Assembly: GCA_015068935.1 (NCBI GenBank)
Contig: SVJO01000013.1
Span: forward strand, 1-34,005
Source: Oscillospiraceae bacterium
GTDB lineage: Bacteria; Bacillota; Clostridia; UBA1381; UBA9506
DNA: 34,005 nucleotides
Reading direction: 5' to 3'
The translations under genes and the position numbers were made by a program. Below the pieces are notes generated by a model that was not told the origin of the DNA, ran no database searches, and worked only from the letters and a program-made list of their open reading frames with translations. Each line of letters opens with the position of its first letter. Position 1 is the stretch's first letter. This document shows positions 24,778-32,443 of the stretch, one piece after another.

Positions 24778-25570
24778 TGTATATTTGACAGAAAACAATC
24801 CTGAACTCACTCGGGAAAAAGCTAAATCCCTGATAATGTCAGGAGTTGTTTATGTAGATAATCAAAAATGCGATAAAGCAGGAACAACTGTGACAAAAGA
24901 GCAGAAGGTTGAAATCAGGGGCAAAACACTTAAATATGTTAGCCGCGGCGGATTGAAACTTGAAAAGTCAGTCGATGTTTTTAATATATGTTTAGACGGT
25001 ATGACTTGTATGGATATAGGTGCGTCAACAGGCGGGTTTACTGATGTTATGCTACAAAATGGCGCTAAAAAAGTGTATGCGATTGATGTCGGATATGGTC
25101 AGCTTGCATGGAAACTCCGCACAGATGAACGTGTTGTATGCATGGAGCGTACAAATATCAGATATGTAAAAAAAGAGGATATTCCTGACATAATTGATTT
25201 TTTCAGTGTTGATGTATCATTTATTTCACTTAAACTTGTTCTGCCTGTTGCTTTCGAGTTGTTAAAAGATGACGGTTTGGCAGTAGTATTAATTAAACCT
25301 CAATTTGAAGCAGGAAGAGAAAAGGTTGGAAAAAAAGGTGTTGTCAGAGATAAAACAGTTCATGTTGAAGTAGTAAAGGATATAACTGCTTTTGCAAAAA
25401 AAATTGGTTTTGGACTTGTAGGATTAGATTTTTCTCCCATTAAGGGACCCGAGGGAAATATTGAATATTTGCTTTATATTAAAAAAGGAGCAGCTTCTTT
25501 AGTTGATGAAAGTATGGCAGAAGAAGTGGTAGAGAAGTCGCACAATAATTTAGATAAACAGAACGTATAA
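24743..25570 (+). CDS. tlyA: TlyA-family rRNA 2'-O-methyltransferase
   Basis: S4-domain plus FtsJ-like methyltransferase, 275 residues. Mycobacterial TlyA modifies 16S and 23S rRNA cytidines; some relatives also affect haemolysis. The S4 RNA-binding domain spans about 8-65 (RLDVYL, REKAKSLIMSG, VSRGGLKL). The SAM site is CMDIGASTGGFTDV. VDVSFISL and LIKPQFEAGR fit the catalytic K-D-K-E set. ATG 24743 has a weak ribosome site; TTG 24755 (giving LSEKIRLDVYL) is an alternative start. Both overlap nth. Last gene of its operon. Confidence 0.9.
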   Translation: MVEVLSEKIRLDVYLTENNPELTREKAKSLIMSGVVYVDNQKCDKAGTTVTKEQKVEIRGKTLKYVSRGGLKLEKSVDVFNICLDGMTCMDIGASTGGFTDVMLQNGAKKVYAIDVGYGQLAWKLRTDERVVCMERTNIRYVKKEDIPDIIDFFSVDVSFISLKLVLPVAFELLKDDGLAVVLIKPQFEAGREKVGKKGVVRDKTVHVEVVKDITAFAKKIGFGLVGLDFSPIKGPEGNIEYLLYIKKGAASLVDESMAEEVVEKSHNNLDKQNV

Positions 25571-25575
25571 AAAGT

Positions 25576-25612
25576 AAAGACGTGACAAATAGTTGAATTT
25601 TGTCACGTCTTT
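25576..25612. terminator. Bidirectional terminator between tlyA and lgt
   Basis: A perfect 14-bp stem (25576-25589 with 25599-25612) and 9-base loop, between converging genes. The T runs on each side are short. Confidence 0.85.
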
Positions 25613-25616
25613 AATA

Positions 25617-26408
25617 TTATTTATTTTGTGCCCTGTTTTTATGCCTGAAATAGATAATAGAACAAACACCTGCTATAAAGCATAAAAGAGCAAGTAATTG
25701 TGACACCTTAATCGGTCCTAAATACAGACTGTCAGAGCGAAGAGCCTCTATAAAGAACCTTCCTAGTCCATAGGCTGATATGTATGCTAAAAACATTTCC
25801 CCACTGAATTTTTGTTTTTTTCTGTAGAAAAACACTAAAAACAGGAACACGCAAAGATTCCAAAGCGACTCATAAAGGAAAGTCGGATGAACGCTTATAC
25901 CAAGGTCTAAAAGCTCCATGCGCCATGGAAGAGTTGTTTCACTTCCGTATGCTTCTGCATTTACAAAATTTCCAAAACGGCCTACTATCTGACCTATTAA
26001 CAGACCGAAAGAACACGTATCATAGATTTTTGTAACTTTAATTTTTTTAACTCTGCAGTATATGAAAACAGCTGCCACAGCACCAATTACTGCCCCGTAA
26101 ATAGCAAGACCGCCTTCCCATATTTTAAAAACTGAAGAAATATCCTCTTTATAATTATCCCAACTGAAAATTACATAGTAAAGCCTTGCTCCTATTACAG
26201 CCGAAGGTAGTCCAACTAAGACGGCATCTAATATGTTTTCCTTGTCAATGTCATAATTTTTTGCCATGTTCGAACAGAAAATATATGCAATAACAATACC
26301 TATAGAGATTATAAGACCGTAGTAATGGATGGTAAGTCCAAATAAATTAAATGATTCATAAATTTTAAACGGACCGATTGATAGTCCAGGAAAAGCAATA
26401 GTATTCAT
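25617..26408 (-). CDS. lgt: Prolipoprotein diacylglyceryl transferase
   Basis: Membrane enzyme that moves a diacylglyceryl group from phosphatidylglycerol to the lipobox cysteine of prelipoproteins. Strongly hydrophobic, about seven helices, 263 residues from the start chosen. Signatures: GGLAIYGAVIG, the Lgt motif GRFGNFVNAEAYG and HPTFLYESLWN. I choose ATG 26408 because AAAGGA (26422-26417) is 8 bases before it; the ATG at 26417 overlaps that ribosome site. It follows ymfH by 15 bases at the end of a long operon. Confidence 0.94.
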   Translation of the reverse strand: MNTIAFPGLSIGPFKIYESFNLFGLTIHYYGLIISIGIVIAYIFCSNMAKNYDIDKENILDAVLVGLPSAVIGARLYYVIFSWDNYKEDISSVFKIWEGGLAIYGAVIGAVAAVFIYCRVKKIKVTKIYDTCSFGLLIGQIVGRFGNFVNAEAYGSETTLPWRMELLDLGISVHPTFLYESLWNLCVFLFLVFFYRKKQKFSGEMFLAYISAYGLGRFFIEALRSDSLYLGPIKVSQLLALLCFIAGVCSIIYFRHKNRAQNK

Positions 26409-26423
26409 TTTTTTCATCCTTTC

Positions 26424-27713
26424 TTATACAGGAGTAATAACAGATAAAACAGTTTTAGTCTCGTCAAAATATTCATTTAATCTCTTTTCAATATCTTCAT
26501 GTGTTATCGAATCGAAAACATCAAAAAAATCAAAAGGCAAAATTCCCTTAAATATATTTGACATGAAAGCATGAGAGATAGCGCTTACACTGTTAAACAT
26601 TTTAATATAATTGCCGTATAGGGCTTTTTTCGTTCTCAGAGCATCTTCTTTTGAGATTCCTTTTTCTTTTAACAGAGCAATTTCTTCAATAATAATTTCT
26701 TTTACTGTTTCAGGATTTTGGCTTTCTCCTGAAACAGCAACAAATCCATAGTTTTTCTCGCATGAAACCTCAGTTTCCAAATCACCTAAAATATGCCCTT
26801 CGTTATACAGTCTGTTATGAAGACTGCCTGTTTTACCGAAAATAATTTCTGAAACAATAGAAAGCTCAATACTTTTCTTTAAGAGCTCTTTTCCTGTCTT
26901 GCCGCATGATGTATCTTTAAAACCAAACATAAAAGACGGAACAGAAACAGAAAGTTTCTGAGTAACTTTGCTTTGCATAACAGAATCGGGCTCGTCATCA
27001 AAAATTCTTACAATCTCTCCCTGAGGCGCTTTCTTTGAGGTTATATTTTTTTCAACAATTTTTCCTATCTCGTTCGGGTCAACGTTTCCAACAATAAAAA
27101 GTGCCATATTAGACATATCATAGAAAGTGTTATAACACTTTAAAAGAGTGTCTTTTGTTATTTTTGAAATTGAATCAACAGAGCCTGCTATATCAATTCT
27201 GACAGGATGATTATGATACATTGAGGAAAGGAAATTCATCATAAGTCTCCATGACGGCTCGTCATCATACATTTTAATTTCCTGACCTATTATCCCTTGC
27301 TCTTTTAAGACGTTTTCGTCAGTAAAATATGGTTTTTGTACATAGTCAAGCAGAATTTCAAGGTTTTCATAAACATTTTCGCTTGACTCAAAAAGATATG
27401 CTGTAATATCAAATGATGTGTAGGCATTTGCATTTGCACCATAGCGGGCAAAGCTTTCAAAAACATTTGTTCCGTCAGGTTGTTCGAACATTTTATGTTC
27501 TAGAAAATGTGCAATTCCGTCGGGAACAGAAGTTTCTTCGTTTTCTCCAAAAGCAATAAATCTGTTATTAATTGAGCCAAAATCTGTGCCGATTACGGCA
27601 TAACTTTTAACATAATCATTTTTTGGCATAACGCAGACCTTAAGACCACTTTTGTGCATACCTATATAAAGTTTTTCATTTAGTTTTTTATTATATATAG
27701 TATCAAAATTCAT
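26424..27713 (-). CDS. ymfH: M16 zinc peptidase, YmfH-like
   Basis: Inverzincin-type metallopeptidase, 429 residues, two M16 halves. The inverted zinc motif is intact: H69-x2-E72-H73 in AHFLEHKMF, with the downstream glutamates E138 and E145 (EQGIIGQEI). It is coupled to the ymfF gene by a TAATG stop/start. By analogy with other M16 pairs, it is the catalytic partner of a heterodimer. Relatives process peptides; the target here is unknown. Confidence 0.88.
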   Translation of the reverse strand: MNFDTIYNKKLNEKLYIGMHKSGLKVCVMPKNDYVKSYAVIGTDFGSINNRFIAFGENEETSVPDGIAHFLEHKMFEQPDGTNVFESFARYGANANAYTSFDITAYLFESSENVYENLEILLDYVQKPYFTDENVLKEQGIIGQEIKMYDDEPSWRLMMNFLSSMYHNHPVRIDIAGSVDSISKITKDTLLKCYNTFYDMSNMALFIVGNVDPNEIGKIVEKNITSKKAPQGEIVRIFDDEPDSVMQSKVTQKLSVSVPSFMFGFKDTSCGKTGKELLKKSIELSIVSEIIFGKTGSLHNRLYNEGHILGDLETEVSCEKNYGFVAVSGESQNPETVKEIIIEEIALLKEKGISKEDALRTKKALYGNYIKMFNSVSAISHAFMSNIFKGILPFDFFDVFDSITHEDIEKRLNEYFDETKTVLSVITPV

Positions 27714-28987
27714 TAATTATTTGCCTCGCTTTCTGCCGTCAGGAAATATACCATCTGTGGCTCAATTTTTTCTGCAACCCTGACTACATCTTGAAGTGTT
27801 ACCGCCTCTATTTTGTCAATTAATTCATCTATTGTAACATTTTTTCCCGTAACAATCTGTCCGAGATAATAGTCAGCGCTATAGCCGATATCGTCTCCAA
27901 ATGCTTTTAATGAGTTAGTGATGCTTTTTATTGTTGAATTAAATTCATAATCGGAGATGTCTCCAGAACGCATAGCTTCTAACTGGACATTTATTTCATC
28001 TATGGTCTTTTGCTTATTCTCAATTTCTATTCCTGAGCAAATTGTCATAATACCTTTATATCGTTCTAAACGAGATGATACATAATAGGCAAGGCTTAAT
28101 TTTTCACGCACATTATTAAAGAGTTTAGAATGGGCTCCACCTCCTAAAATTCCATTGTAGACCATTAAAGCAGGGTAGTCGTCATCCTGTGGCATTGTGC
28201 CGGTAGCATAGCCAAGACAGAGCTTAGCCTGTGTGACATCAAATTTTTCTGTTACATCTTCAGTTTTTGCCTTTTTAACATACATATCACAAACCGGATA
28301 TGATGTGTTTGACGGAGTAATATTTTTAAATGCCTCTTTTGTGCATGATATAACTTTTTTTATATCAACGTCACCTGTAATAAAAATATCTATAGGACTT
28401 TCAGAAAGAATTTTTTTATAATGATTATAAAGAGTAATGTTTGTTATTCTGTCAACATCTTGGGGTGTTCCAAGTTCATGTATTCCATAGCGGCTGTCTT
28501 TACACATGAGCTCTAAAATTCTCCATGCACTGTACGAACGCTTGTCGTTGATAATTGCAGAAATATCATTTTTTAAGTTGATTTTTTCCTGTTCTACATA
28601 ATCTTTTTTAAATCCGCCATCTTCTGTAAGAGGATTTAAAAGTAAATCATAAAGCAGCAAAATAGCTTTTAATGTACACTCATCACCGTCTAAATACTTA
28701 TCAGAAACCGCATTTACAGTAAATGAAATAATCTGGTCTTCGCCCTTTCTCTTTATGTTGGTATAAAGACCTGCACCATAAAGAGACTGGAGATATTTTG
28801 AGATTTCAATTGTGTCAGGATATTTTTCGCAGCCTCTGTGCATGACATCTGTAAGAAGTGTATTCATAGAAGCCTCAGATTTAGATAGTGGTCTGTGAAT
28901 ATTAACAGTGGCTGCAACCGTTTTAAATTTTTCTGTTTGAATATGATAAAGATTAATTCCTTTTTTAATATTATATTTAATCATCAT
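27713..28987 (-). CDS. ymfF: M16-like inactive partner, YmfF-like
   Basis: 424 residues with the M16 fold, seen in PLSKSEASMNTLLTDVMHRG near the N-terminus and the C-terminal GYATGTMPQDDDYPALMV and GGGAHSKLFNNVREK. Where active members have HxxEH it reads LLTDVMHRG, so the zinc site is missing. The second half keeps the glycine-rich substrate loop (GGGAHSKLF) and the following VREKLSLAYYVSS, as in substrate-binding partners. The start overlaps the rsmI end by 11 bases; AAAGGA precedes two adjacent ATGs. Confidence 0.86.
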   Translation of the reverse strand: MMIKYNIKKGINLYHIQTEKFKTVAATVNIHRPLSKSEASMNTLLTDVMHRGCEKYPDTIEISKYLQSLYGAGLYTNIKRKGEDQIISFTVNAVSDKYLDGDECTLKAILLLYDLLLNPLTEDGGFKKDYVEQEKINLKNDISAIINDKRSYSAWRILELMCKDSRYGIHELGTPQDVDRITNITLYNHYKKILSESPIDIFITGDVDIKKVISCTKEAFKNITPSNTSYPVCDMYVKKAKTEDVTEKFDVTQAKLCLGYATGTMPQDDDYPALMVYNGILGGGAHSKLFNNVREKLSLAYYVSSRLERYKGIMTICSGIEIENKQKTIDEINVQLEAMRSGDISDYEFNSTIKSITNSLKAFGDDIGYSADYYLGQIVTGKNVTIDELIDKIEAVTLQDVVRVAEKIEPQMVYFLTAESEANN

Positions 28988-29831
28988 TTAATTCCTTTCC
29001 GTCTAAATCTGCATTGTAAACATCACGCTTTGAAACACCTCTGTCACGCGCTACACATTTAAGAGCATCTTTTTTTTGAATACCCTGATTCATATAATAA
29101 TTAATATGCTCTTTAAGCGGTAAATTATTTAAAAATTCATCGCCGATAGTTTTTTCTTTTCCTTCAATGATCAGAACAAACTCACCGCGAGGCTCATTCT
29201 CCTCATAAAACTTTACAGCCTCACTTAACGTTGTGCGTTTGATTTCCTCATAAACTTTAGTAAGCTCTCTGCAAATGGCGATTTTTCGTTCGCCGAAAAA
29301 ATCATAAAGGTCAGAAAGAGTCTTTTTCAGCTTGTGCGGGGCTTCGTAGAAAATCAAAGTTTGTGTATAATCTTTAAAATTCTCGAGCTTTTCTTTTCTC
29401 TGCTTATTTATTGTAGGTAAAAAGCCGCAAAAAGTAAAAGTTGAGGTTGAAAAGCCTGAGCATATTAAAGCTGAAACAAAAGCAGTTGCACCTGGAATAG
29501 GAACTACTTTAATATTATTTTCAATACAGAGCTTAACTAAATCTTCGCCAGGGTCGGAAATTGCAGGTGTTCCGGCATCGGAAACTAAAGCAATATTCTT
29601 TCCATCATTTAAAAGCGAAATAAGGTATTCACCTTTGGATTTGGCATTATGCTTATAATAACTTGTAACCTGTTTTTTTATTTCCAAATGAGATAAAAGC
29701 GACATTGTGCGTCTTGTGTCTTCTGCAGCAATAATATCAGCATTTTTCAGGGTTTCTAAAGCACGCAATGTGATGTCGCCCAAATTACCTATTGGTGTTG
29801 CCACTAAGTATAAAATTCCTTTTTCGTTCAT
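28977..29831 (-). CDS. rsmI: 16S rRNA (cytidine1402-2'-O)-methyltransferase
   Basis: Modifies C1402 in the decoding centre. 284 residues. The tetrapyrrole-methylase fold is evident from YLVATPIGNLGDI, AAEDTRRT, SDAGTPAISDPG and PGATAFVSAL, followed by the family's FCGFLP and YEAPHKL. It starts within the last codon and stop of the methyltransferase gene upstream (ATGA), with GGAGG 6 bases before the ATG. The pairing with a YabB-type methyltransferase matches Bacillus, except that the small yazA gene usually between them is absent. Confidence 0.96.
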   Translation of the reverse strand: MNEKGILYLVATPIGNLGDITLRALETLKNADIIAAEDTRRTMSLLSHLEIKKQVTSYYKHNAKSKGEYLISLLNDGKNIALVSDAGTPAISDPGEDLVKLCIENNIKVVPIPGATAFVSALICSGFSTSTFTFCGFLPTINKQRKEKLENFKDYTQTLIFYEAPHKLKKTLSDLYDFFGERKIAICRELTKVYEEIKRTTLSEAVKFYEENEPRGEFVLIIEGKEKTIGDEFLNNLPLKEHINYYMNQGIQKKDALKCVARDRGVSKRDVYNADLDGKELNDD

Positions 29832-30493
29832 GCTTTTCCTCCCGTGATTTTAAGTCCGGGCTTTCTGTCCTTTTGCGCTTCTATGAGGACTAAAGCAGGT
29901 TCATCCTTTCCTCCGGTCAGATTGAGTCTTTTGGGTTCTAATTTGTATTTTCTCATTAAGTAAAAAATGTCAACTAGGCGCTCAGGGCGGTGTACCATGA
30001 AAAGTCTTCCTCCACTGCCTAAAAGATATGAAGAGCAGGAAATCACATCCTCTAATGTACACATAACCTCATGACGCGATATGGTCTTAGAATCATTTGA
30101 GTTTTTCTTGCCCGTCATATTTATCATATACGGCGGATTGCACGTGACTGCTGTATAACTGTTTGCACTGCAAAGCATTTTAATATTTTTTAAATCGCCG
30201 CACATTATAGAAATATCTCTGTTTAAAGCATTCAGCTCAATAGTACGCTTTGCCATATCTGCAATTTCTTCCTGAATTTCAAGGGCAGAAATATGTTTGG
30301 GTTTAATCTTTTGGTGGAGAAGGAGGGGGATTATTCCTGTTCCTGTACATAAATCCATTATAGTATCATTTGGTTTTATATTTGCAAAATCAGCAAGCAA
30401 AACAGCATCTGTTCCAAACTTAAAGCCATTTTCCTTTTGAAGAATTTTGTATCCGCCGCCTAAGTCCTCCAAAGTTTCAAATTCTTTAATCAT
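29828..30493 (-). CDS. TrmN6/YabB-like adenine-N6 methyltransferase
   Basis: SAM-dependent methyltransferase of the tRNA1(Val) adenine-37 N6 type, 221 residues. Motif I is [13 protein letters not shown] and motif [11 protein letters not shown], the latter typical of N6-adenine enzymes. LGGGYKILQ with [12 protein letters not shown] near the start is the family hallmark. It overlaps recR at the front and rsmI at the back, both by ATGA. The tRNA target is inferred from the family; YabB enzymes are less well studied than E. coli TrmN6. Confidence 0.88.
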   Translation of the reverse strand: MIKEFETLEDLGGGYKILQKENGFKFGTDAVLLADFANIKPNDTIMDLCTGTGIIPLLLHQKIKPKHISALEIQEEIADMAKRTIELNALNRDISIMCGDLKNIKMLCSANSYTAVTCNPPYMINMTGKKNSNDSKTISRHEVMCTLEDVISCSSYLLGSGGRLFMVHRPERLVDIFYLMRKYKLEPKRLNLTGGKDEPALVLIEAQKDRKPGLKITGGKA

Positions 30494-31083
30494 ATTTCAC
30501 GCCTTCCATCTATGGCACGAGAGAGTGTGACATCGTCTGAATATTCTAAATCTCCGCCAACGGGTATGCCATGTGCAATTCTTGTAACTTTAATTCCAAG
30601 CGGTTTTAAAAGACCTCCAATATACATTGCTGTTGCTTCGCCCTCTATTGTAGGATTTGTAGCCATGATAACCTCTTTTATACCGCCTTCGTTTATGCGT
30701 GTTAAAAGCTCTTTAATGCGGATATCTTCAGGGCCGATTGAATCCATCGGAGAAATAACTCCGTGAAGGACATGATAAAGTCCTTTATATTCTTTAATTT
30801 TTTCTATTTTTGAAACATCCTTTGGATTTTCTACAACACATATCATTGAAGTATCACGTTTAGTATCTGAGCAGATGTGACATGGAATTGTTTCGGTAAG
30901 AGCACAGCAAATGGGGCAGAGAGTTATTTTTTCTTTTACATCCATTAATGTATCAGCAAATTTTTTTACATCTTCTTTGTCCATTTTAAGCACATGATAT
31001 GCAAGCCTTTCGGCACTTCTTTTTCCTATGCCCGGAAGTTTTGAAAATTCTTCTATCAGCATTGCGATAGGAACAGCATACAT
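30490..31083 (-). CDS. recR: Recombination mediator RecR
   Basis: Helps RecF/RecO load RecA at gaps. 197 residues from ATG 31083, the usual length. A TTG three codons earlier is rejected because it sits on the AAAGGA ribosome site. Helix-hairpin-helix: [15 protein letters not shown]. Zinc finger: [16 protein letters not shown]. Toprim: [10 protein letters not shown] and a later [15 protein letters not shown]. In most Firmicutes recR follows dnaX and ebfC; here it follows a MetH-like gene. Confidence 0.96.
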   Translation of the reverse strand: MYAVPIAMLIEEFSKLPGIGKRSAERLAYHVLKMDKEDVKKFADTLMDVKEKITLCPICCALTETIPCHICSDTKRDTSMICVVENPKDVSKIEKIKEYKGLYHVLHGVISPMDSIGPEDIRIKELLTRINEGGIKEVIMATNPTIEGEATAMYIGGLLKPLGIKVTRIAHGIPVGGDLEYSDDVTLSRAIDGRREI

Positions 31084-31116
31084 AATATCCAATCCTTTCT
31101 GTAACAGGAAAATAAA

Positions 31117-32148
31117 TTAATTGTCTTCCTGACTTAGTGAATTAAAATTAATAACCAAAGCACCTTTTTCCTTTGCGGCAATCTCCCCGTATTCATCAGA
31201 TTTTACCAGTGGTCTGCCAACATATTCATAAAGCAGTCTGTCCAAAATATCGGGGTCTTTAACGCAGAAACAAATAGCTCCGCTGTTTTGGGAGTTAACA
31301 ATTGAAAGAAGTTTATCAACATCTGTGTTTTCATCTTCAATCTTGATTTCAAGTATATTTTTATTGTCGCCGATAATGTTACCCTTAAAGTCCATAAAGA
31401 CAATTTCTTTTCTTGAACAAACCGCGTTAATTTCCTCGAAGTCAGGCATATATGGTTTGAACTGCCACAGAACCTTGGACATCTCAATATAATGCTTTAA
31501 TGTTGCTTTTTCTGACAGACCAATCATTGCACATTTATAATTGACAAAATTGGGAATATAATCAGAAAAAAGCTCAGGTGTCATAAATTCTGCATCAAGC
31601 CACACAAATAGCGGAATGGTAGTAAAATCGCACATTACAGAATATGTTTCCATAGCGACATCAATATCTGTATCAAATACACAGCCTATAGAATCAGCTC
31701 CCATAGCCTGGAGAGTTATTAGAGCAGATAGCGGAGAAGTGCCGTCTGATAAGTTTCCTGAGTCATCAAAACACAGACCGACATTTAAAGGGAGCTCCGT
31801 TGTTTCCTTTGCAGCACTGAGTGCATACTTAGCCTCAGCTAAGGTTTTAGCTCCGTTTAAAAAAATCATTGAAACACCGCTTTTATCAAGATAACTCACT
31901 TCATCTTTTATGGCATTAAAATACTCTTTAAAGTTTCCGTTAAAAGAAGGAATTCTAAATTCCCCTGCAGCGAAAACCTTATCGTCAGCAGCTTTTAAAG
32001 TATTTTCAATTATCTTCTTTTTTTCCTCTGCATTATTTGCAAGATGAGTCGGTGCGATTAAAATATTTGCCCCGCATTCCATATAATCTGAGAATAACTC
32101 CAAAATATCATCAGTTTTTTCAAACTCTGTAAGAGATGCAATGGACAT
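31117..32148 (-). CDS. Degenerate methionine-synthase-like (homocysteine-methyltransferase fold) protein
   Basis: 343 residues that look like the N-terminal barrel of MetH/homocysteine S-methyltransferases. Family-like segments are YMECGANILIAPTHLANN (usual AGADI..TNTFGAN) and a PLNVGLCFDD ... DGTSPLSAL ... MGADSIGC stretch (usual Gts, GadaiGlNC). The zinc ligands are missing: GxNC reads GCVF and no GGCCG motif exists. The DGAMGT start is also absent. The last 57 residues (from 287) recall the beginning of MetH's pterin domain (DPDILDRLLYEYVGRPL). No strong ribosome site precedes the ATG. It heads the recR operon with its own promoter. Function unknown; homocysteine methylation is unlikely. 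Confidence 0.65.
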   Translation of the reverse strand: MSIASLTEFEKTDDILELFSDYMECGANILIAPTHLANNAEEKKKIIENTLKAADDKVFAAGEFRIPSFNGNFKEYFNAIKDEVSYLDKSGVSMIFLNGAKTLAEAKYALSAAKETTELPLNVGLCFDDSGNLSDGTSPLSALITLQAMGADSIGCVFDTDIDVAMETYSVMCDFTTIPLFVWLDAEFMTPELFSDYIPNFVNYKCAMIGLSEKATLKHYIEMSKVLWQFKPYMPDFEEINAVCSRKEIVFMDFKGNIIGDNKNILEIKIEDENTDVDKLLSIVNSQNSGAICFCVKDPDILDRLLYEYVGRPLVKSDEYGEIAAKEKGALVINFNSLSQEDN

Positions 32149-32237
32149 AACATTTAAACTTAATATGGTTTTTAGTTGAGCGGTAGTAATAAAATCATCT
32201 CCTAATTGCCCTTAAAAGGACATAATCATTCATAATA

Positions 32238-32266
32238 ATTTTACTATATATACGATTTTTTTTCAA
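32238..32266 (-). promoter_or_regulatory. Sigma-A-like promoter of the MetH-like/recR operon
   Basis: On the reverse strand TTGAAA (32266-32261), a 17-bp spacer and TAAAAT (32243-32238). The leader to ATG 32148 is about 80 bases. Confidence 0.7.
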
Positions 32267-32339
32267 TCATAAAATATATAAGTAACAAAAATTTAACACA
32301 ATAAAGGTAAAAAATGCTAAGAATTTGTTTAAAAAAGTA

Positions 32340-32368
32340 TTGCACTAACTAATTTTATATGTTAAAAT
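32340..32368 (+). promoter_or_regulatory. Sigma-A-like promoter of alaS
   Basis: TTGCAC (32340-32345), a 17-bp spacer and TAAAAT (32363-32368), with TG one base before the -10. Confidence 0.65.
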
Positions 32369-32443
32369 AATATAATTAGTATTACTATGTTTATAAATAA
32401 ATGGCAATCTGTTTTTACAGAGCCAATAAGGATGGAGATAATA

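Larger units (their letters stand above)
32149..32443. other. Divergent intergenic region before the recR operon and alaS
   Basis: About 295 A+T-rich bases. It holds a leftward promoter (32238-32266), a rightward promoter (32340-32368), and a leftward leader with an unused strong ribosome-site sequence (AGGAG, complement of 32199-32203). I looked for a T-box (AGGGTGG-type motif) ahead of alaS and see none. No tRNA or terminator is seen. Confidence 0.7.

Noticed and set aside
32149-32443. Possible T-box leader for alaS
   Set aside because: No T-box consensus, no antiterminator pair and no terminator; the putative transcript leader is only about 70 bases.
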